Source of the DNA: Galbitalea sp036491035
GTDB taxonomy: Bacteria > Actinomycetota > Actinomycetes > Actinomycetales > Microbacteriaceae
Reading direction: 5' to 3'
Length of the DNA: 64,000 nucleotides
Assembly: GCA_036491035.1 (NCBI GenBank)
Contig: DASXCU010000109.1
Span: 19,218 to 83,217, forward strand
The first letter of the stretch is position 1, and each line of letters begins with the position of its first letter. The position numbers were made by a program, and so were the translations under genes. Of this stretch, positions 7,939-16,235 are shown one piece after another. The notes under the pieces were generated by a model. That model saw only the letters and a program-made list of their open reading frames with translations, ran no database searches and was not told the origin of the DNA.

Positions 7939-7943
7939 GAACT

Positions 7944-8696
7944 GTGCTCGCGGCCGTCGAGCGGAATTGGATGGCGATACCGATGTACTGGTTCCTCAAG
8001 TACCTCGTGGTCGGCCCGGTGCTGCACCTGTTCTTCCGAATCCGAATCGAGGGCCTCGAGAACCTGCCGAAGCAGGGACCGATCATCATGGCCAGCAATC
8101 ACCTCTCCGCCATCGACTCCTTCTTCCTTCCCATCGCGCTGCCCCGTCGGCTGACATTCCTGGCCAAGGCCGCGTACTTCCACGGCAAGGGGCCGGTCGG
8201 TTGGTTCGTGCGCAACTTCCTGCTCGCGGTCGGACAGATCCCGATCGACCGCTCCGGCGGAGCCGCATCGAGCGACTCCCTTAATACGGGGCTCGCGGCG
8301 CTCGCGCAGGGCAAGGCACTCGGCATCTATCCGGAGGGCACGCGCAGTCCGAACGGAAACCTCTACCGGGGCAAGACCGGGATCGCGCGAATGGTGCTGG
8401 CCGCCGGCGTGCCGATCATCCCGGTCAGTATCAGCGGCACCCCGAAGATCTTCCCCAAGGGAAGCAAGGTCGTGCACTTCCCCCGAATCACGGTGACGAT
8501 CGGCGACCCGCTGGACTTTTCGCGTTTCGCCGGACTCGACAACGACCGCTTCATCCTTCGGGCGGTGACCGACGAGGTGATGCTCAACATCCTCGCGCTC
8601 GGCGACCAGGAGTACGTCGACACGTACGCGTCGAACGTCAAGAACAACTCCGACTTCGATCCGCAGCGCGAGCTGGACGACGCCGTCCGGTCCTAA
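7944..8696 (+). CDS. 1-acyl-sn-glycerol-3-phosphate acyltransferase (PlsC family)
   Basis: Membrane-associated acyltransferase of 250 aa in phospholipid or glycolipid synthesis. The catalytic NHLSAID (HX4D type) lies near residues 52-58, the substrate motif FPEGTRS type (YPEGTRSPNG) near 132-141, and VPIIPVSISGT near 154-164. One N-terminal hydrophobic segment anchors it (MYWFLKYLVVGPVLHLFF). The start is taken at GTG 7944, just after a -10-like box; ATGs at 7971 and 7983 are alternatives. It ends 5 nt before the stop of the convergent protein kinase. Acyl donor and exact acceptor are inferred from the family. Confidence 0.86.
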   Translation: MLAAVERNWMAIPMYWFLKYLVVGPVLHLFFRIRIEGLENLPKQGPIIMASNHLSAIDSFFLPIALPRRLTFLAKAAYFHGKGPVGWFVRNFLLAVGQIPIDRSGGAASSDSLNTGLAALAQGKALGIYPEGTRSPNGNLYRGKTGIARMVLAAGVPIIPVSISGTPKIFPKGSKVVHFPRITVTIGDPLDFSRFAGLDNDRFILRAVTDEVMLNILALGDQEYVDTYASNVKNNSDFDPQRELDDAVRS

Positions 8697-8701
8697 CCCA
8701 A

Positions 8702-10126
8702 CTATTCGACGACGGGCTGGGTCTCCACCGCCAGGTTAGAGATCAGCGGCGAGTTCATTTCGCCGGTCATCCGCTGGCTCTCGCGTCGCAGGTCGAGCTG
8801 CACCATCACCAGTGCGGCGAGATCTTCGAGGTTCGCGAGTTCGACCTCGGTGACCTCGTGGGGCTTGGTGTCGAACACGCTCAGCGTGCCGATGACGTCG
8901 CCGCCGTCGCGCCGCAGCGGGACCCCGGCGAAAAATCGCAGCCCGGCCTCGCCCGTGACGAGCGGGCTGCTTCGCACAGACTCGTCCAGCAGCGCGTCCT
9001 CGATGACCACGGTTTGCTGCGGCAGTGGACCGGGTGTCGTGAGGTCGACCTGGCGAAGGATGTGGTCGACTTCGGCACCGAAGTGCGACTTCAGCCAGAC
9101 CCGGTCGTTGTCGAGCACGCTGACCATGGCGATGGGCGCAGCGAACAGGCGGGCCGCGAGTGCGGTGACCCGGTCGAGCGCCATATCCGGGTAGGTGTCC
9201 AGGTAGGCCGAGCGTAGAGCATCGGACTCCGCGGGTCCGGTCGGGGCGAGAAGCGGAACGTCGATGTCCTTGTGGCGGGCGCTCTCCCCGATGACCAGCT
9301 GCCGCAGCGAGGCTACGAGTTCGCGGGGCTGCGGTCGATCGGATGGCTTTCGCGCCGTCATCGCCGAGAGCAGCGTCTGCCAGTGGGCGGGCAGGTCCTC
9401 CGGGATTACCGGATTGCGGGTCACTCGGGCGACGGCCGACTCGACGATCGACCCCGGATACTCGACCCGGCGAGTGAAGCACTCGAGCAGAACGAGTCCG
9501 AGCGAGTAAACGTCGCTCTGGATGCCGACGGTAGCTCCGGCGGCCTGCTCGGGGCTGAGGTAGGCGGCCGTTCCGGTCGTCGCGCCCTCGCGGGTCATCC
9601 GCTCCATGTCCTCGCTGAGCGCGATCCCGAAGTCGCTCAGCTTTGCGCGCGCTCGCGGAGCACCGTTGCCGTAGTCGACGAGCAGGATGTTGGACGGCTT
9701 GATGTCCCGGTGCACGACGTTGTTGCTGTGCACGTATTCGAGCGCCTCGGCGATATCGAAACCGATCTCGGCGACGTGCCGGGGAGTGATCGGCCCCTCC
9801 GCGAGGCGGGATTGGAGATCGGTACCCCGGATGAACTCCATTACCAGGAAGCGGTGGCGAGCGCCGTCCTCGGAGAGGTCGACCCCAGCGTCGAAGAGAT
9901 TGACCAGCCCGTGGTGGCTGAGGCTCGACAGCACGGCGAGTTCGGACTCCTGCCGACTCGTATCCGAGGCGCTGGACTGGCTGAAGAGTTTGATGGCGAC
10001 GTCGCGACCGAGCACCTGGTCGTGGGCTCGGAACACGGTCGACATCCCCCCGCGGCCGAGTACGGCCTCGAGCCAATACCGCTCACCCAGAAGTCGGTCA
10101 GTCGCATCTGCAGCTGGCACGGCCAT
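8702..10126 (-). CDS. Serine/threonine protein kinase with C-terminal GAF domain
   Basis: A 474-aa soluble Hanks-type kinase. The glycine loop GRGGMSTVF is at residues 24-32, the ATP lysine at K46 (DVAIKLF), the catalytic loop VVHRDIKPSN near 138-147 and DFG near 168-170, with a typical activation segment (TGTAAYLSPEQA). A GAF domain follows at about residues 290-440 (RLFAAPIAMVSVLDNDRVWLKS ... FFAGVPLRRDGGDVIGTLSVFD). There is no membrane helix, so the signal is probably sensed in the cytosol through the GAF domain. ATG 10126 is preferred over TTG 10147, because the TTG lies inside a TAGGAT box at 10147-10152 that looks like the -10; a GGAGG precedes the ATG. Confidence 0.88.
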   Translation of the reverse strand: MAVPAADATDRLLGERYWLEAVLGRGGMSTVFRAHDQVLGRDVAIKLFSQSSASDTSRQESELAVLSSLSHHGLVNLFDAGVDLSEDGARHRFLVMEFIRGTDLQSRLAEGPITPRHVAEIGFDIAEALEYVHSNNVVHRDIKPSNILLVDYGNGAPRARAKLSDFGIALSEDMERMTREGATTGTAAYLSPEQAAGATVGIQSDVYSLGLVLLECFTRRVEYPGSIVESAVARVTRNPVIPEDLPAHWQTLLSAMTARKPSDRPQPRELVASLRQLVIGESARHKDIDVPLLAPTGPAESDALRSAYLDTYPDMALDRVTALAARLFAAPIAMVSVLDNDRVWLKSHFGAEVDHILRQVDLTTPGPLPQQTVVIEDALLDESVRSSPLVTGEAGLRFFAGVPLRRDGGDVIGTLSVFDTKPHEVTEVELANLEDLAALVMVQLDLRRESQRMTGEMNSPLISNLAVETQPVVE

Positions 10127-10146
10127 GTCCTCCACCCTTTGACGCA

Positions 10147-10152
10147 ATCCTA
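10147..10152 (-). promoter_or_regulatory. Putative -10 box of the kinase gene
   Basis: TAGGAT on the minus strand, 20 nt upstream of the ATG at 10126, with a GGAGG between them. Confidence 0.4.
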
Positions 10153-10298
10153 TTTATTGCCTGAGAGGGAACTAAATAGTCGAGAAGGGCTTGACGACGG
10201 AGAAGATTGAGACACCACAACTGGGTACGTCGTCCCCGTTACCAATTCGTTGCTTAAAGGTGACAGATCACAGAGCCTCGGGTAACCTCGAAAAGGAT

Positions 10299-10339
10299 CT
10301 GGGACGCTTCCGCGTGGGAAATTGCCCGCAAGCACCCAG
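10299..10339 (+). ncRNA. Folded 5' leader of the CHAP gene
   Basis: The 5' region of the CHAP gene can fold into a long bulged hairpin: CTGGG 10299-10303 with CCCAG 10335-10339, GCTT 10306-10309 with AAGC 10330-10333, and GTGGG 10314-10318 with CCCGC 10325-10329. It sits just before the CGGAGG ribosome-binding site at 10351-10356. Actinobacterial cell-wall hydrolase genes are often controlled by c-di-AMP (ydaO-type) riboswitches, and the upstream stretch 10230-10290 has GTTACC, GTTGCTT and GGGTAACC segments of that flavour. I could not match the full consensus, so this is only a candidate. Confidence 0.35.
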
Positions 10340-10365
10340 TCAAATAATGCCCGGAGGTTCACGCC

Positions 10366-11310
10366 GTGTCCGATGAGCAGCAGCCAGATTCACTGGCAGA
10401 GCTCCTCGCGAACCGCGCCGAAACTGGTGCAGCGCCGTTTGACAACAGTGCTGTACCCGCGCCATTGGTTCCCGCTCAGCCGCAGTTCACGTCTCGTCGC
10501 GAGGCGAAGAACGCGGCATCGACGACCCGCAAGCCGTCCGCCGGCCCGCGCAAGACCACGAAACTCAGCCGTCGCGACCAGCTGGCCGTGCGCAAGCTCG
10601 CTGCCACTCCGAAGGTGACCGCGTCCGGTCCGTCGAAGGTATCCGACCGGAAACGGCAGAACCCGCTCAAAGTCTTCTTCGTCATCCTGGTCATCTCCGG
10701 CTTCGTCGGCGGAATCGCTTTTCCGGCGGTCGCCTCGTCGGCCGGAACCCTTGCCAAGGGATCACCAACGGCCAAGGGCAGTCAGTCCGTCAAGGTCAGC
10801 GCCAGCATCGAAACCTCGAAGGTCACCCGCGACACCGTCGGCGCGACGACCGAGGCCGAGTTGCGCACCGAGCAGATCAACGCCGAGTATCTCGCAAACG
10901 CTCCGGGTCCACGCCAGCCTGGCGACGACTACCCGTGGCGGGATGCCGGATCGGCTCTCTCGCCGCTCGGCTACGTCTACCGCAACTGCACCGACTTCGT
11001 CGCCTGGCGACTCAACCGTGACCAGGGCGTCACTGCGGCTCCGTGGAAGTGGGTGTGGTCCAACCTGACCCCGAACGGTGGTAACGCGTCAGAGTGGGAG
11101 AAGGCCTGGATCGCTAACGGCTGGCCCGTCAGCTCGACCCCGATCGTCGGATCGGTCGCCTGGTTTGTCGGTAACCACGTCGCCTACGTGCACGCGATCT
11201 CCGGTTCCAACGTTCTGATCGAGGAATACAACGGCACGTCCAGCCGCGCGTACGCGGAGCGCACCATCCCGATCTCCTCGGTCGGTGCCTTCCTCTACCC
11301 GCCGAGCTGA
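10366..11310 (+). CDS. CHAP-domain peptidoglycan hydrolase, membrane anchored
   Basis: A 314-aa protein: a long basic cytosolic N-terminus (about 100 residues), one transmembrane segment near 104-126 (KVFFVILVISGFVGGIAFPA), a linker, then a C-terminal CHAP domain (about 185-314). The catalytic cysteine is C208 in RNCTDFVAW and the histidine H271 in GNHVAYVH. CHAP domains cut peptidoglycan as amidases or endopeptidases. GTG 10366 is chosen because CGGAGG stands 9 nt before it. It lies behind a structured leader. The type II orientation of the anchor puts the catalytic domain outside the cell. The exact bond cut is not known. Confidence 0.85.
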   Translation: MSDEQQPDSLAELLANRAETGAAPFDNSAVPAPLVPAQPQFTSRREAKNAASTTRKPSAGPRKTTKLSRRDQLAVRKLAATPKVTASGPSKVSDRKRQNPLKVFFVILVISGFVGGIAFPAVASSAGTLAKGSPTAKGSQSVKVSASIETSKVTRDTVGATTEAELRTEQINAEYLANAPGPRQPGDDYPWRDAGSALSPLGYVYRNCTDFVAWRLNRDQGVTAAPWKWVWSNLTPNGGNASEWEKAWIANGWPVSSTPIVGSVAWFVGNHVAYVHAISGSNVLIEEYNGTSSRAYAERTIPISSVGAFLYPPS

Positions 11311-11346
11311 TTTTCCGGTCAAATCCGAAACGGATGCGCGGGAAAA

Positions 11347-11367
11347 CTGCTGGGCGAAACCCCGCAG
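11347..11367 (+). terminator. Weak hairpin after the CHAP gene
   Basis: CTGC-T-GGG pairs with CCC-C-GCAG around a CGAAA loop, 36 nt after the CHAP stop codon; no U tract follows, so it is a weak candidate. Confidence 0.3.
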
Positions 11368-11408
11368 GCGTCCCCGACATTGCTGTAACCGGGCCTTAAA
11401 GTTGCCTC

Positions 11409-14400
11409 GTGTGGCGTGTCGGCAGTCGCGAGGAAGAATCGCTCGATGATGAGGGGCTGCTTGACGCCCCGCGACAGGCAACGTCCCCGCACGCACTCAG
11501 CCTCGGGGATCCGACGGTGAGGGCGGTGAATGTGGCTGAACCGACCTGGGACGCGTGGCGCACCGAGCTCGCGGGCATCGGCGGATCGTCGCCGCTGCTT
11601 CATTTCGTCGACAGTCCGCGCACGCGCATCGAACTGAGTGCGACGCATCCGGGCGGCCTCGCCCAGTTCATTACGGGCAAGACGACCCTGCTCTCCAGTT
11701 TGATCCGAGACGAGGTCGCGCTCCGCACGGCCAAGATCGCGGCGGGAGCGATTGCCGCTAAAGGCATGGAACTCTCGACGGCCCGCGGAATCGACGCCAT
11801 CGCTCTCGGGATCGGGGTCGTCGAGTGGCAGTTCGACGAGGTCGAATACTGTGCTCCCCTGCTTCTGCGGCCGCTGGCGATTCGACGTGCCGGTCGGGAC
11901 TTCGAACTTAAGCTGCGTGGCGACGCGACGCTCAACCCGCAGCTGCAGCGGGCACTTCTGGCTCAGTTCCAGCTCGACCTCGACGAGCAGGCCTTCGTCG
12001 CGCTAACCGACGAGGACGGCACGTTCAAGCCGAACCCCGTCATCGACCGCCTGCGCGGCCTGACCAGCCACCTCGAGTGGTTCAATGTCAGCCCGCGCCT
12101 CGTCGTCTCATCCTTCGCCGAGGTCGCGACCGCGATGGTGGCCGATGCGACCGATCTCGAGAACCCCGTGCTGGATGCCCTCGCCGGCAATCCGACCGCC
12201 AAGTGGACGATCGAGGAGAGCTATTCGCCGGTCGCGGCGATGAGCTCCGACACCCGGCCTCCGCAGTCGGACACGCTCCTCCTCGATGCGGACGCGGAGC
12301 AGGAGAACGTTGTCGCGCAGATCGCGGCGGGCAACTCCCTGGTCGTCAAGACGCTCCCCGGCACAGGTGGAACGCAAACCATCGTCAATGCGATCGGTAA
12401 TCTGGTCGGCCAGAATAAGCGCGTTCTCGTCGTCAGCGCTCGACGTTCCTCTCTGCACGGAATCAACCAGCGACTGGCGGACGTCGGCCTCACCGGTCTG
12501 GCGGTGTCGCCATCCACTCTTCGGCGCGACGTCGTGCGCTCGATCTCGCGCATCGAGAAGGCCAAGAAACCCCTCATCGGCGATGTGGATGACGCGCTCG
12601 TTCGCCTTCGCAAGGTGATGCTCGACTACCGCGGCGCACTCTCGCGTCCGGACGAGGTGCTGGGCGTCAGCGTGCTCGACTGCATTACCGAACTCAGCCG
12701 CCTCTCGTTCCTGCCGGTGCCGCCGAAGACGACGGCGCGTCTCAGCCGCGCGACCGTCGAGGCGCTGACCACCGACCGCCACCGCGCGTCCGAGACGATG
12801 GTGACCGCGGCCGCTCTCGGTGAATTCCGTTACGGTCCGGGGGATTCGCCCTGGTACGGCGCGCAGTTCGCGTCCGGCGACGCGGCGACCCGGGCACACC
12901 GCATCGCACAGCACCTGCACGAGGACCTGCTCCCGCAGCTGCTGACCCGCGCCCAGGATCTTATCCGCGGCACGTACATGCGGCCCTTCGAGAACTTCGC
13001 AGAACTCGGCACCTACCTGGCCCTCCTGGTCGACCTGCGCGACACCCTCGATCGCTTCCTGCCCGAGGTCTTCGACCGGTCGCTCACTGAGTTGATCCTC
13101 GCGACCGGCGGTCGCCACGACGGCGAGATGACGCGCTCGAACCGTCGTCGTCTCAAGAAGCTGGCGAAGGAATACGTACGCCCCGGTGCTCACATCGGCG
13201 ACATGCACGACTCGCTCGTCAGGATCCAGCAGCAGCGAGTGTTGTGGCAGCGCTTCGTCTCGGAGGGTGTGCCGCCGGCGGTGCCCGTGGGGATCGCCGA
13301 CGTGCAAGCGGTCTTCTCCGAGACCGCGGTGCAGCTCGCACAGCTCAACGAACCGCTGCGTCTCCTGACCCGCGACAGCCAGCTCGAGTACCTGCCGATC
13401 GGATCGCTGGTCGAGAAGATCGCGGGCCTGGCCGCCGAGTCAGATGTGCTCAACAACCTTCAGGAGCGTTCCGCGCTCATGTCGACCCTGCGCGACCTGC
13501 AGCTCGATCCCTTGATCGCCGACCTCGCCGCACGACACGTGCCCGAGGCGGAGGTCGAGGCGGAACTCGAACAGGCCTGGTGGCAGTCAGCTCTCGAGCA
13601 CCTGCTGCAGACCGAACGTGCGTTGCTCGGCGCGAACACGAGTGTCCTCGACCGGCTCGAGGCGGACTTCCGCCTCGTGGATGAGGCGCATGCTGCCGGC
13701 AGCGCTCAGCTGCTGTCGTGGCAGCTGGCCGAGAACTGGAAGATCGGGCTCGTCGACTGGCCGGATGAGGCCTCGCTGCTGAAGAAGCTGCTCCGTCGTC
13801 CAACCGTCACATCCTTCGACCTGCAGACGACGGCGCCGCACCTGTCGCGCACGATCGCGCCGGTGTGGCTGGCGTCACCGTACGAGATCGGCACCATCGT
13901 CGACACGCTGGTCTTCGACACGGTCATCCTCGTCGACGCCGGAGCCACGACGATCGCCGAGAACGCGGGAGCGCTGCGCCGCGCGCGCCAGGTGGTGGCG
14001 TTCGGCGACCCGGTGACGCAGAGCCCCGCCCCCTTCGCCACCGGAATCGCGGACCCGGAGTTCGAAGTGCGTGTGACCGAGTCGCCCGAAGCGTCGGACG
14101 AACGGCACGCGGATTCTGCGTTGGCAAAGCTCGGCGGCCTCCTGACGACCCTGTCCCTGACCCGCAGCTACCGGGCCGGCGGCGAAGATCTGGCCGAGCT
14201 CGTCAATCGTCGCTTCTACGGCGGCAAGATCGAGTCCCTGCCGTGGGCCGGAAGCTTCCTCGGCCACTCCAGCATCTCGCTCCAGTACGTCGAGGATGGC
14301 GTCGCGATGCCGGACAGCGACACCGGCGCGGTCGAGAGCCCGGACGCCGAGGTGGATCGTGTCGTACAGCTCGTGCTGGAGCACGCGGCGGAGCGCCCCG

Positions 14401-15167
14401 GTGAGTCTCTCATGGTCATCACGGCCAGCGAGCGTCACGCCGTCCGCGTGCAGCAGGCGGTCCTTGCAGCGCTCGTGACGAGCTCTGAGCTCACCGAGTT
14501 CGTTGTCAGCGATCGCGCAGAACCATTCATGGTCGCAACCATCGAACACGCCGTTGCGGAGAGTCGCGACCGGGTCATCTTCTCGATCGGATTCGGTCGG
14601 ACGCCGCACGGGCGGGTGCTGTCCGACTTCGGCGCGCTCGGCGAACCAGGTGGCGAGCGCCTGCTGGCTGTCGCGATGACTCGCGCCCGTCGATCGATGG
14701 TGATCGTCAGCTGCTTCGAGCCCGAGGATATCGATGACGCTCGCATGGAGCACGGCGCGATCGCCCTCGCCCAGATCCTGGATGAGATCGGCTTGCGCGC
14801 CGCAGAAATCCCGCTTCCCGATGACTCGGATCCGATGCTGATCGACCTGGCTCGCCGACTCGAGGGTCGCGGCGTCAACGTCGCGCTCGGTCATCGCGGC
14901 AAGCTCGGCCTGGTCGCATCCCACGGCGGTGTCTGCGTCGCGATCGAGACCGATACCGTACTGCTGCGCGGGAGCCTCCGCGAGTCCCTACGGCTTCGGC
15001 CCGAGCTGCTGCGGCGACTCGGCTGGCACTACCTTCGCGTGCACGTGTTCGCGCTGTTCAGCGACCCGGACGCCGTCGCGGAGAGCGTGGTCAAGCTGCT
15101 TGGAGCGACCGCCCTGCCCGCGGTGACCGAGCCGATCGACCTTCCGCCCAGCCCGGCCAGTGCCTGA
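11409..15167 (+). CDS. Large SF1-helicase/nuclease-like protein with degenerate catalytic motifs
   Basis: A 1252-aa protein laid out like UPF1-type SF1 helicases joined to a C-terminal REase_MTES_1575-type nuclease domain. The ATP-binding loop reads PGTGGTQT (about residues 317-324) where active relatives have PGTGKSQT; the Walker lysine is glycine 321. Motif II is VDAGATT (D843, A844, G845) instead of DEA. Motif III (FGDPVTQSPAPF) and motif VI (VAMTRARRSMVIVS) look preserved. The C-terminal domain (about 1140-1225: VNVALGHRGKLGLVA ... VCVAIETDT ... LRRLGWHYLRVH) keeps the fold pattern but lacks the expected catalytic aspartate. The true start may be GTG 11526 or 11532, with GTGAGGG upstream. 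It is coupled to a 49-aa gene. Confidence 0.78.
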   Translation: MWRVGSREEESLDDEGLLDAPRQATSPHALSLGDPTVRAVNVAEPTWDAWRTELAGIGGSSPLLHFVDSPRTRIELSATHPGGLAQFITGKTTLLSSLIRDEVALRTAKIAAGAIAAKGMELSTARGIDAIALGIGVVEWQFDEVEYCAPLLLRPLAIRRAGRDFELKLRGDATLNPQLQRALLAQFQLDLDEQAFVALTDEDGTFKPNPVIDRLRGLTSHLEWFNVSPRLVVSSFAEVATAMVADATDLENPVLDALAGNPTAKWTIEESYSPVAAMSSDTRPPQSDTLLLDADAEQENVVAQIAAGNSLVVKTLPGTGGTQTIVNAIGNLVGQNKRVLVVSARRSSLHGINQRLADVGLTGLAVSPSTLRRDVVRSISRIEKAKKPLIGDVDDALVRLRKVMLDYRGALSRPDEVLGVSVLDCITELSRLSFLPVPPKTTARLSRATVEALTTDRHRASETMVTAAALGEFRYGPGDSPWYGAQFASGDAATRAHRIAQHLHEDLLPQLLTRAQDLIRGTYMRPFENFAELGTYLALLVDLRDTLDRFLPEVFDRSLTELILATGGRHDGEMTRSNRRRLKKLAKEYVRPGAHIGDMHDSLVRIQQQRVLWQRFVSEGVPPAVPVGIADVQAVFSETAVQLAQLNEPLRLLTRDSQLEYLPIGSLVEKIAGLAAESDVLNNLQERSALMSTLRDLQLDPLIADLAARHVPEAEVEAELEQAWWQSALEHLLQTERALLGANTSVLDRLEADFRLVDEAHAAGSAQLLSWQLAENWKIGLVDWPDEASLLKKLLRRPTVTSFDLQTTAPHLSRTIAPVWLASPYEIGTIVDTLVFDTVILVDAGATTIAENAGALRRARQVVAFGDPVTQSPAPFATGIADPEFEVRVTESPEASDERHADSALAKLGGLLTTLSLTRSYRAGGEDLAELVNRRFYGGKIESLPWAGSFLGHSSISLQYVEDGVAMPDSDTGAVESPDAEVDRVVQLVLEHAAERPGESLMVITASERHAVRVQQAVLAALVTSSELTEFVVSDRAEPFMVATIEHAVAESRDRVIFSIGFGRTPHGRVLSDFGALGEPGGERLLAVAMTRARRSMVIVSCFEPEDIDDARMEHGAIALAQILDEIGLRAAEIPLPDDSDPMLIDLARRLEGRGVNVALGHRGKLGLVASHGGVCVAIETDTVLLRGSLRESLRLRPELLRRLGWHYLRVHVFALFSDPDAVAESVVKLLGATALPAVTEPIDLPPSPASA

Positions 15168-15309
15168 CCCGGAACCGAAGCGTCGACCGCGCCGGGTTCG
15201 CACGGACCCGCCGCCCGGTACCGATCCGACCCCCGAGGCGGAGCCGGAACGGCACGAGCTCACCGAGAACGACGAACGGCTGAAGGCGGAGAAGCCCCCG
15301 CACTACTAG
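15160..15309 (+). CDS. Small conserved-looking 49-aa protein coupled to the helicase-like gene
   Basis: A GTG-started ORF that overlaps the end of the large helicase-like gene by 8 nt. The product is proline-, arginine- and glutamate-rich (PDPEPKRRPRRVRTDPPPG) and ends in NDERLKAEKPPHY. This C-terminus looks like a recurrent actinobacterial small-protein motif, from memory only. It is predicted disordered, without signal peptide. The overlap suggests translational coupling and possibly a partner of the large protein. A hairpin lies 13 nt downstream. Confidence 0.65.
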   Translation: MPDPEPKRRPRRVRTDPPPGTDPTPEAEPERHELTENDERLKAEKPPHY

Positions 15310-15321
15310 TGCTGTTCGCAC

Positions 15322-15345
15322 TGGCGGGTGCAGTTTCTCCCGCCA
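15322..15345. terminator. Hairpin between convergent genes
   Basis: TGGCGGG at 15322-15328 pairs perfectly with CCCGCCA at 15339-15345. It lies between the stops of the 49-aa gene (+) and mscL (-) and could end transcription from both sides. Confidence 0.5.
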
Positions 15346-15372
15346 CCACGGTTCAGGAAGTGGAAGGGGAGG

Positions 15373-15822
15373 CTAGTTGTCGACGGGCGTGGTGCCCGTG
15401 GTCGCGCCGGACTTCAGCAGGTCGCGGATGTCCGTCAGCAACTCGAGCTCGGTCGGCGGGGTATCCGCGGCAACGGCGGGCTGGCCCTCCTGCTTCTTGA
15501 AGAACGCGCGCTTCTTGACGAAATTGATCGGTACGACAAGCGCGAAGTACACGACGAGCGCGACGAGCAGGAACTGGATAACGGCTCCGATCAGCGCGCC
15601 GAAGTAGATCGTCGCGGGTTGCGCGCCGTGGATGAGCGCCGGGACTGTCAGCGGAAGCGCGGTCGCCAGACTCTTCGTACTGAACAGCGCTCCAATTGCG
15701 GGGTTGAGTATCCCCGTGACGACCACATTGACGATGTTGGTGAATGCGGTTCCAATCACGACCGCGACCGCAAGGTCGATCACGTTACCGCGCAGGATGA
15801 ACTCTCTGAAACCCTTGAACAC
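15373..15822 (-). CDS. mscL: Large-conductance mechanosensitive channel
   Basis: MscL of 149 aa, a pentameric membrane channel that opens on membrane tension to release solutes in hypo-osmotic shock. The N-terminal amphipathic helix FKGFREFILRGNVIDLAVAVVIG is the family signature and forms the start of TM1, which lines the pore. TM2 is near residues 70-95 (FGALIGAVIQFLLVALVVYFALV), followed by a basic cluster and a C-terminal helical bundle (ELELLTDIRDLL). The GTG start follows GGGAG by 5 nt. The gene stands alone after the helicase-like locus. Confidence 0.95.
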   Translation of the reverse strand: MFKGFREFILRGNVIDLAVAVVIGTAFTNIVNVVVTGILNPAIGALFSTKSLATALPLTVPALIHGAQPATIYFGALIGAVIQFLLVALVVYFALVVPINFVKKRAFFKKQEGQPAVAADTPPTELELLTDIRDLLKSGATTGTTPVDN

Positions 15823-15861
15823 ACGAACTCCCGGTTGTGAGGGCGCGCGGACGCGCGCGAG

Positions 15862-16209
15862 TTACCCAGCGGCCTGGGTCGGGGATGCCGCTGGAGCTGG
15901 GGGAGCCGGCGACGCCGGCCTGGAGTCGGATGACTTCGAGTCGGACGACGTGGAGTCGGACGATTTGGACTCCGACGGCTTGGACTCCGACTTGGATTCG
16001 CCGGATCTCCGGGATGACGCCGACTTCTCCGCTGCGCGCGAGTCGTTGCGATAGAACCCGGACCCATTGAAGCTCACCCCGACGGCGCTGAACAGCTTGC
16101 GCAGTTTGCCGCCACAGTTCGGGCATACGGTGAGGCTGTCATCCGTGAAGGCCTGCTGGATGTCGAAAGCGGTGCCACATTCGGTGCACCGGTAGGAATA
16201 GGTAGGCAC
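15862..16209 (-). CDS. FmdB-family zinc-ribbon regulatory protein
   Basis: A 115-aa protein with an N-terminal zinc ribbon: CTEC (about residues 8-11) and CPNC (about 29-32), in the FmdB family setting MPTYSYRC ... GGKLRKLFSAVGVSFNGSGFYRND. The second half is a low-complexity Ser/Glu/Lys/Asp tail with repeated SESKSSDS units, then Ala/Pro. The family name comes from a putative formamidase regulator; a real function is not established. Ribosome-binding site AAAGGAC precedes the GTG. It lies 26 nt after the 5-formyl-THF cyclo-ligase gene, and this neighbourhood is common in actinobacteria. Confidence 0.85.
   Translation of the reverse strand: MPTYSYRCTECGTAFDIQQAFTDDSLTVCPNCGGKLRKLFSAVGVSFNGSGFYRNDSRAAEKSASSRRSGESKSESKPSESKSSDSTSSDSKSSDSRPASPAPPAPAASPTQAAG
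15925..16005 (-). repeat. Low-complexity coding repeat in the FmdB tail
   Basis: Short tandem units (GGAGTCGGA / GGACTCCGA-like on the plus strand) encode the SESKSSDS-type repeats. It is a coding repeat that could vary in length between strains. Confidence 0.6.
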
Positions 16210-16235
16210 AGTGTCCTTTAACTGCTCGAAGTTCT

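Noticed and set aside
8736..10076. 446-codon minus-strand frame inside the kinase gene
   Set aside because: Out-of-frame, arginine-rich; the kinase and GAF motifs are in the other frame.
10148..10365. Firm call of a c-di-AMP riboswitch
   Set aside because: Only fragments resemble the consensus; reported as a structured leader candidate.
12108..14924. Two minus-strand open frames of 399 and 349 codons inside the helicase-like gene
   Set aside because: Antisense shadows rich in R, D, E and V; the plus frame has the domain motifs.
15925..16005. Short tandem repeats considered as a CRISPR or VNTR locus
   Set aside because: They encode the Ser/Asp tail of the FmdB protein; units are too short and have no spacers.
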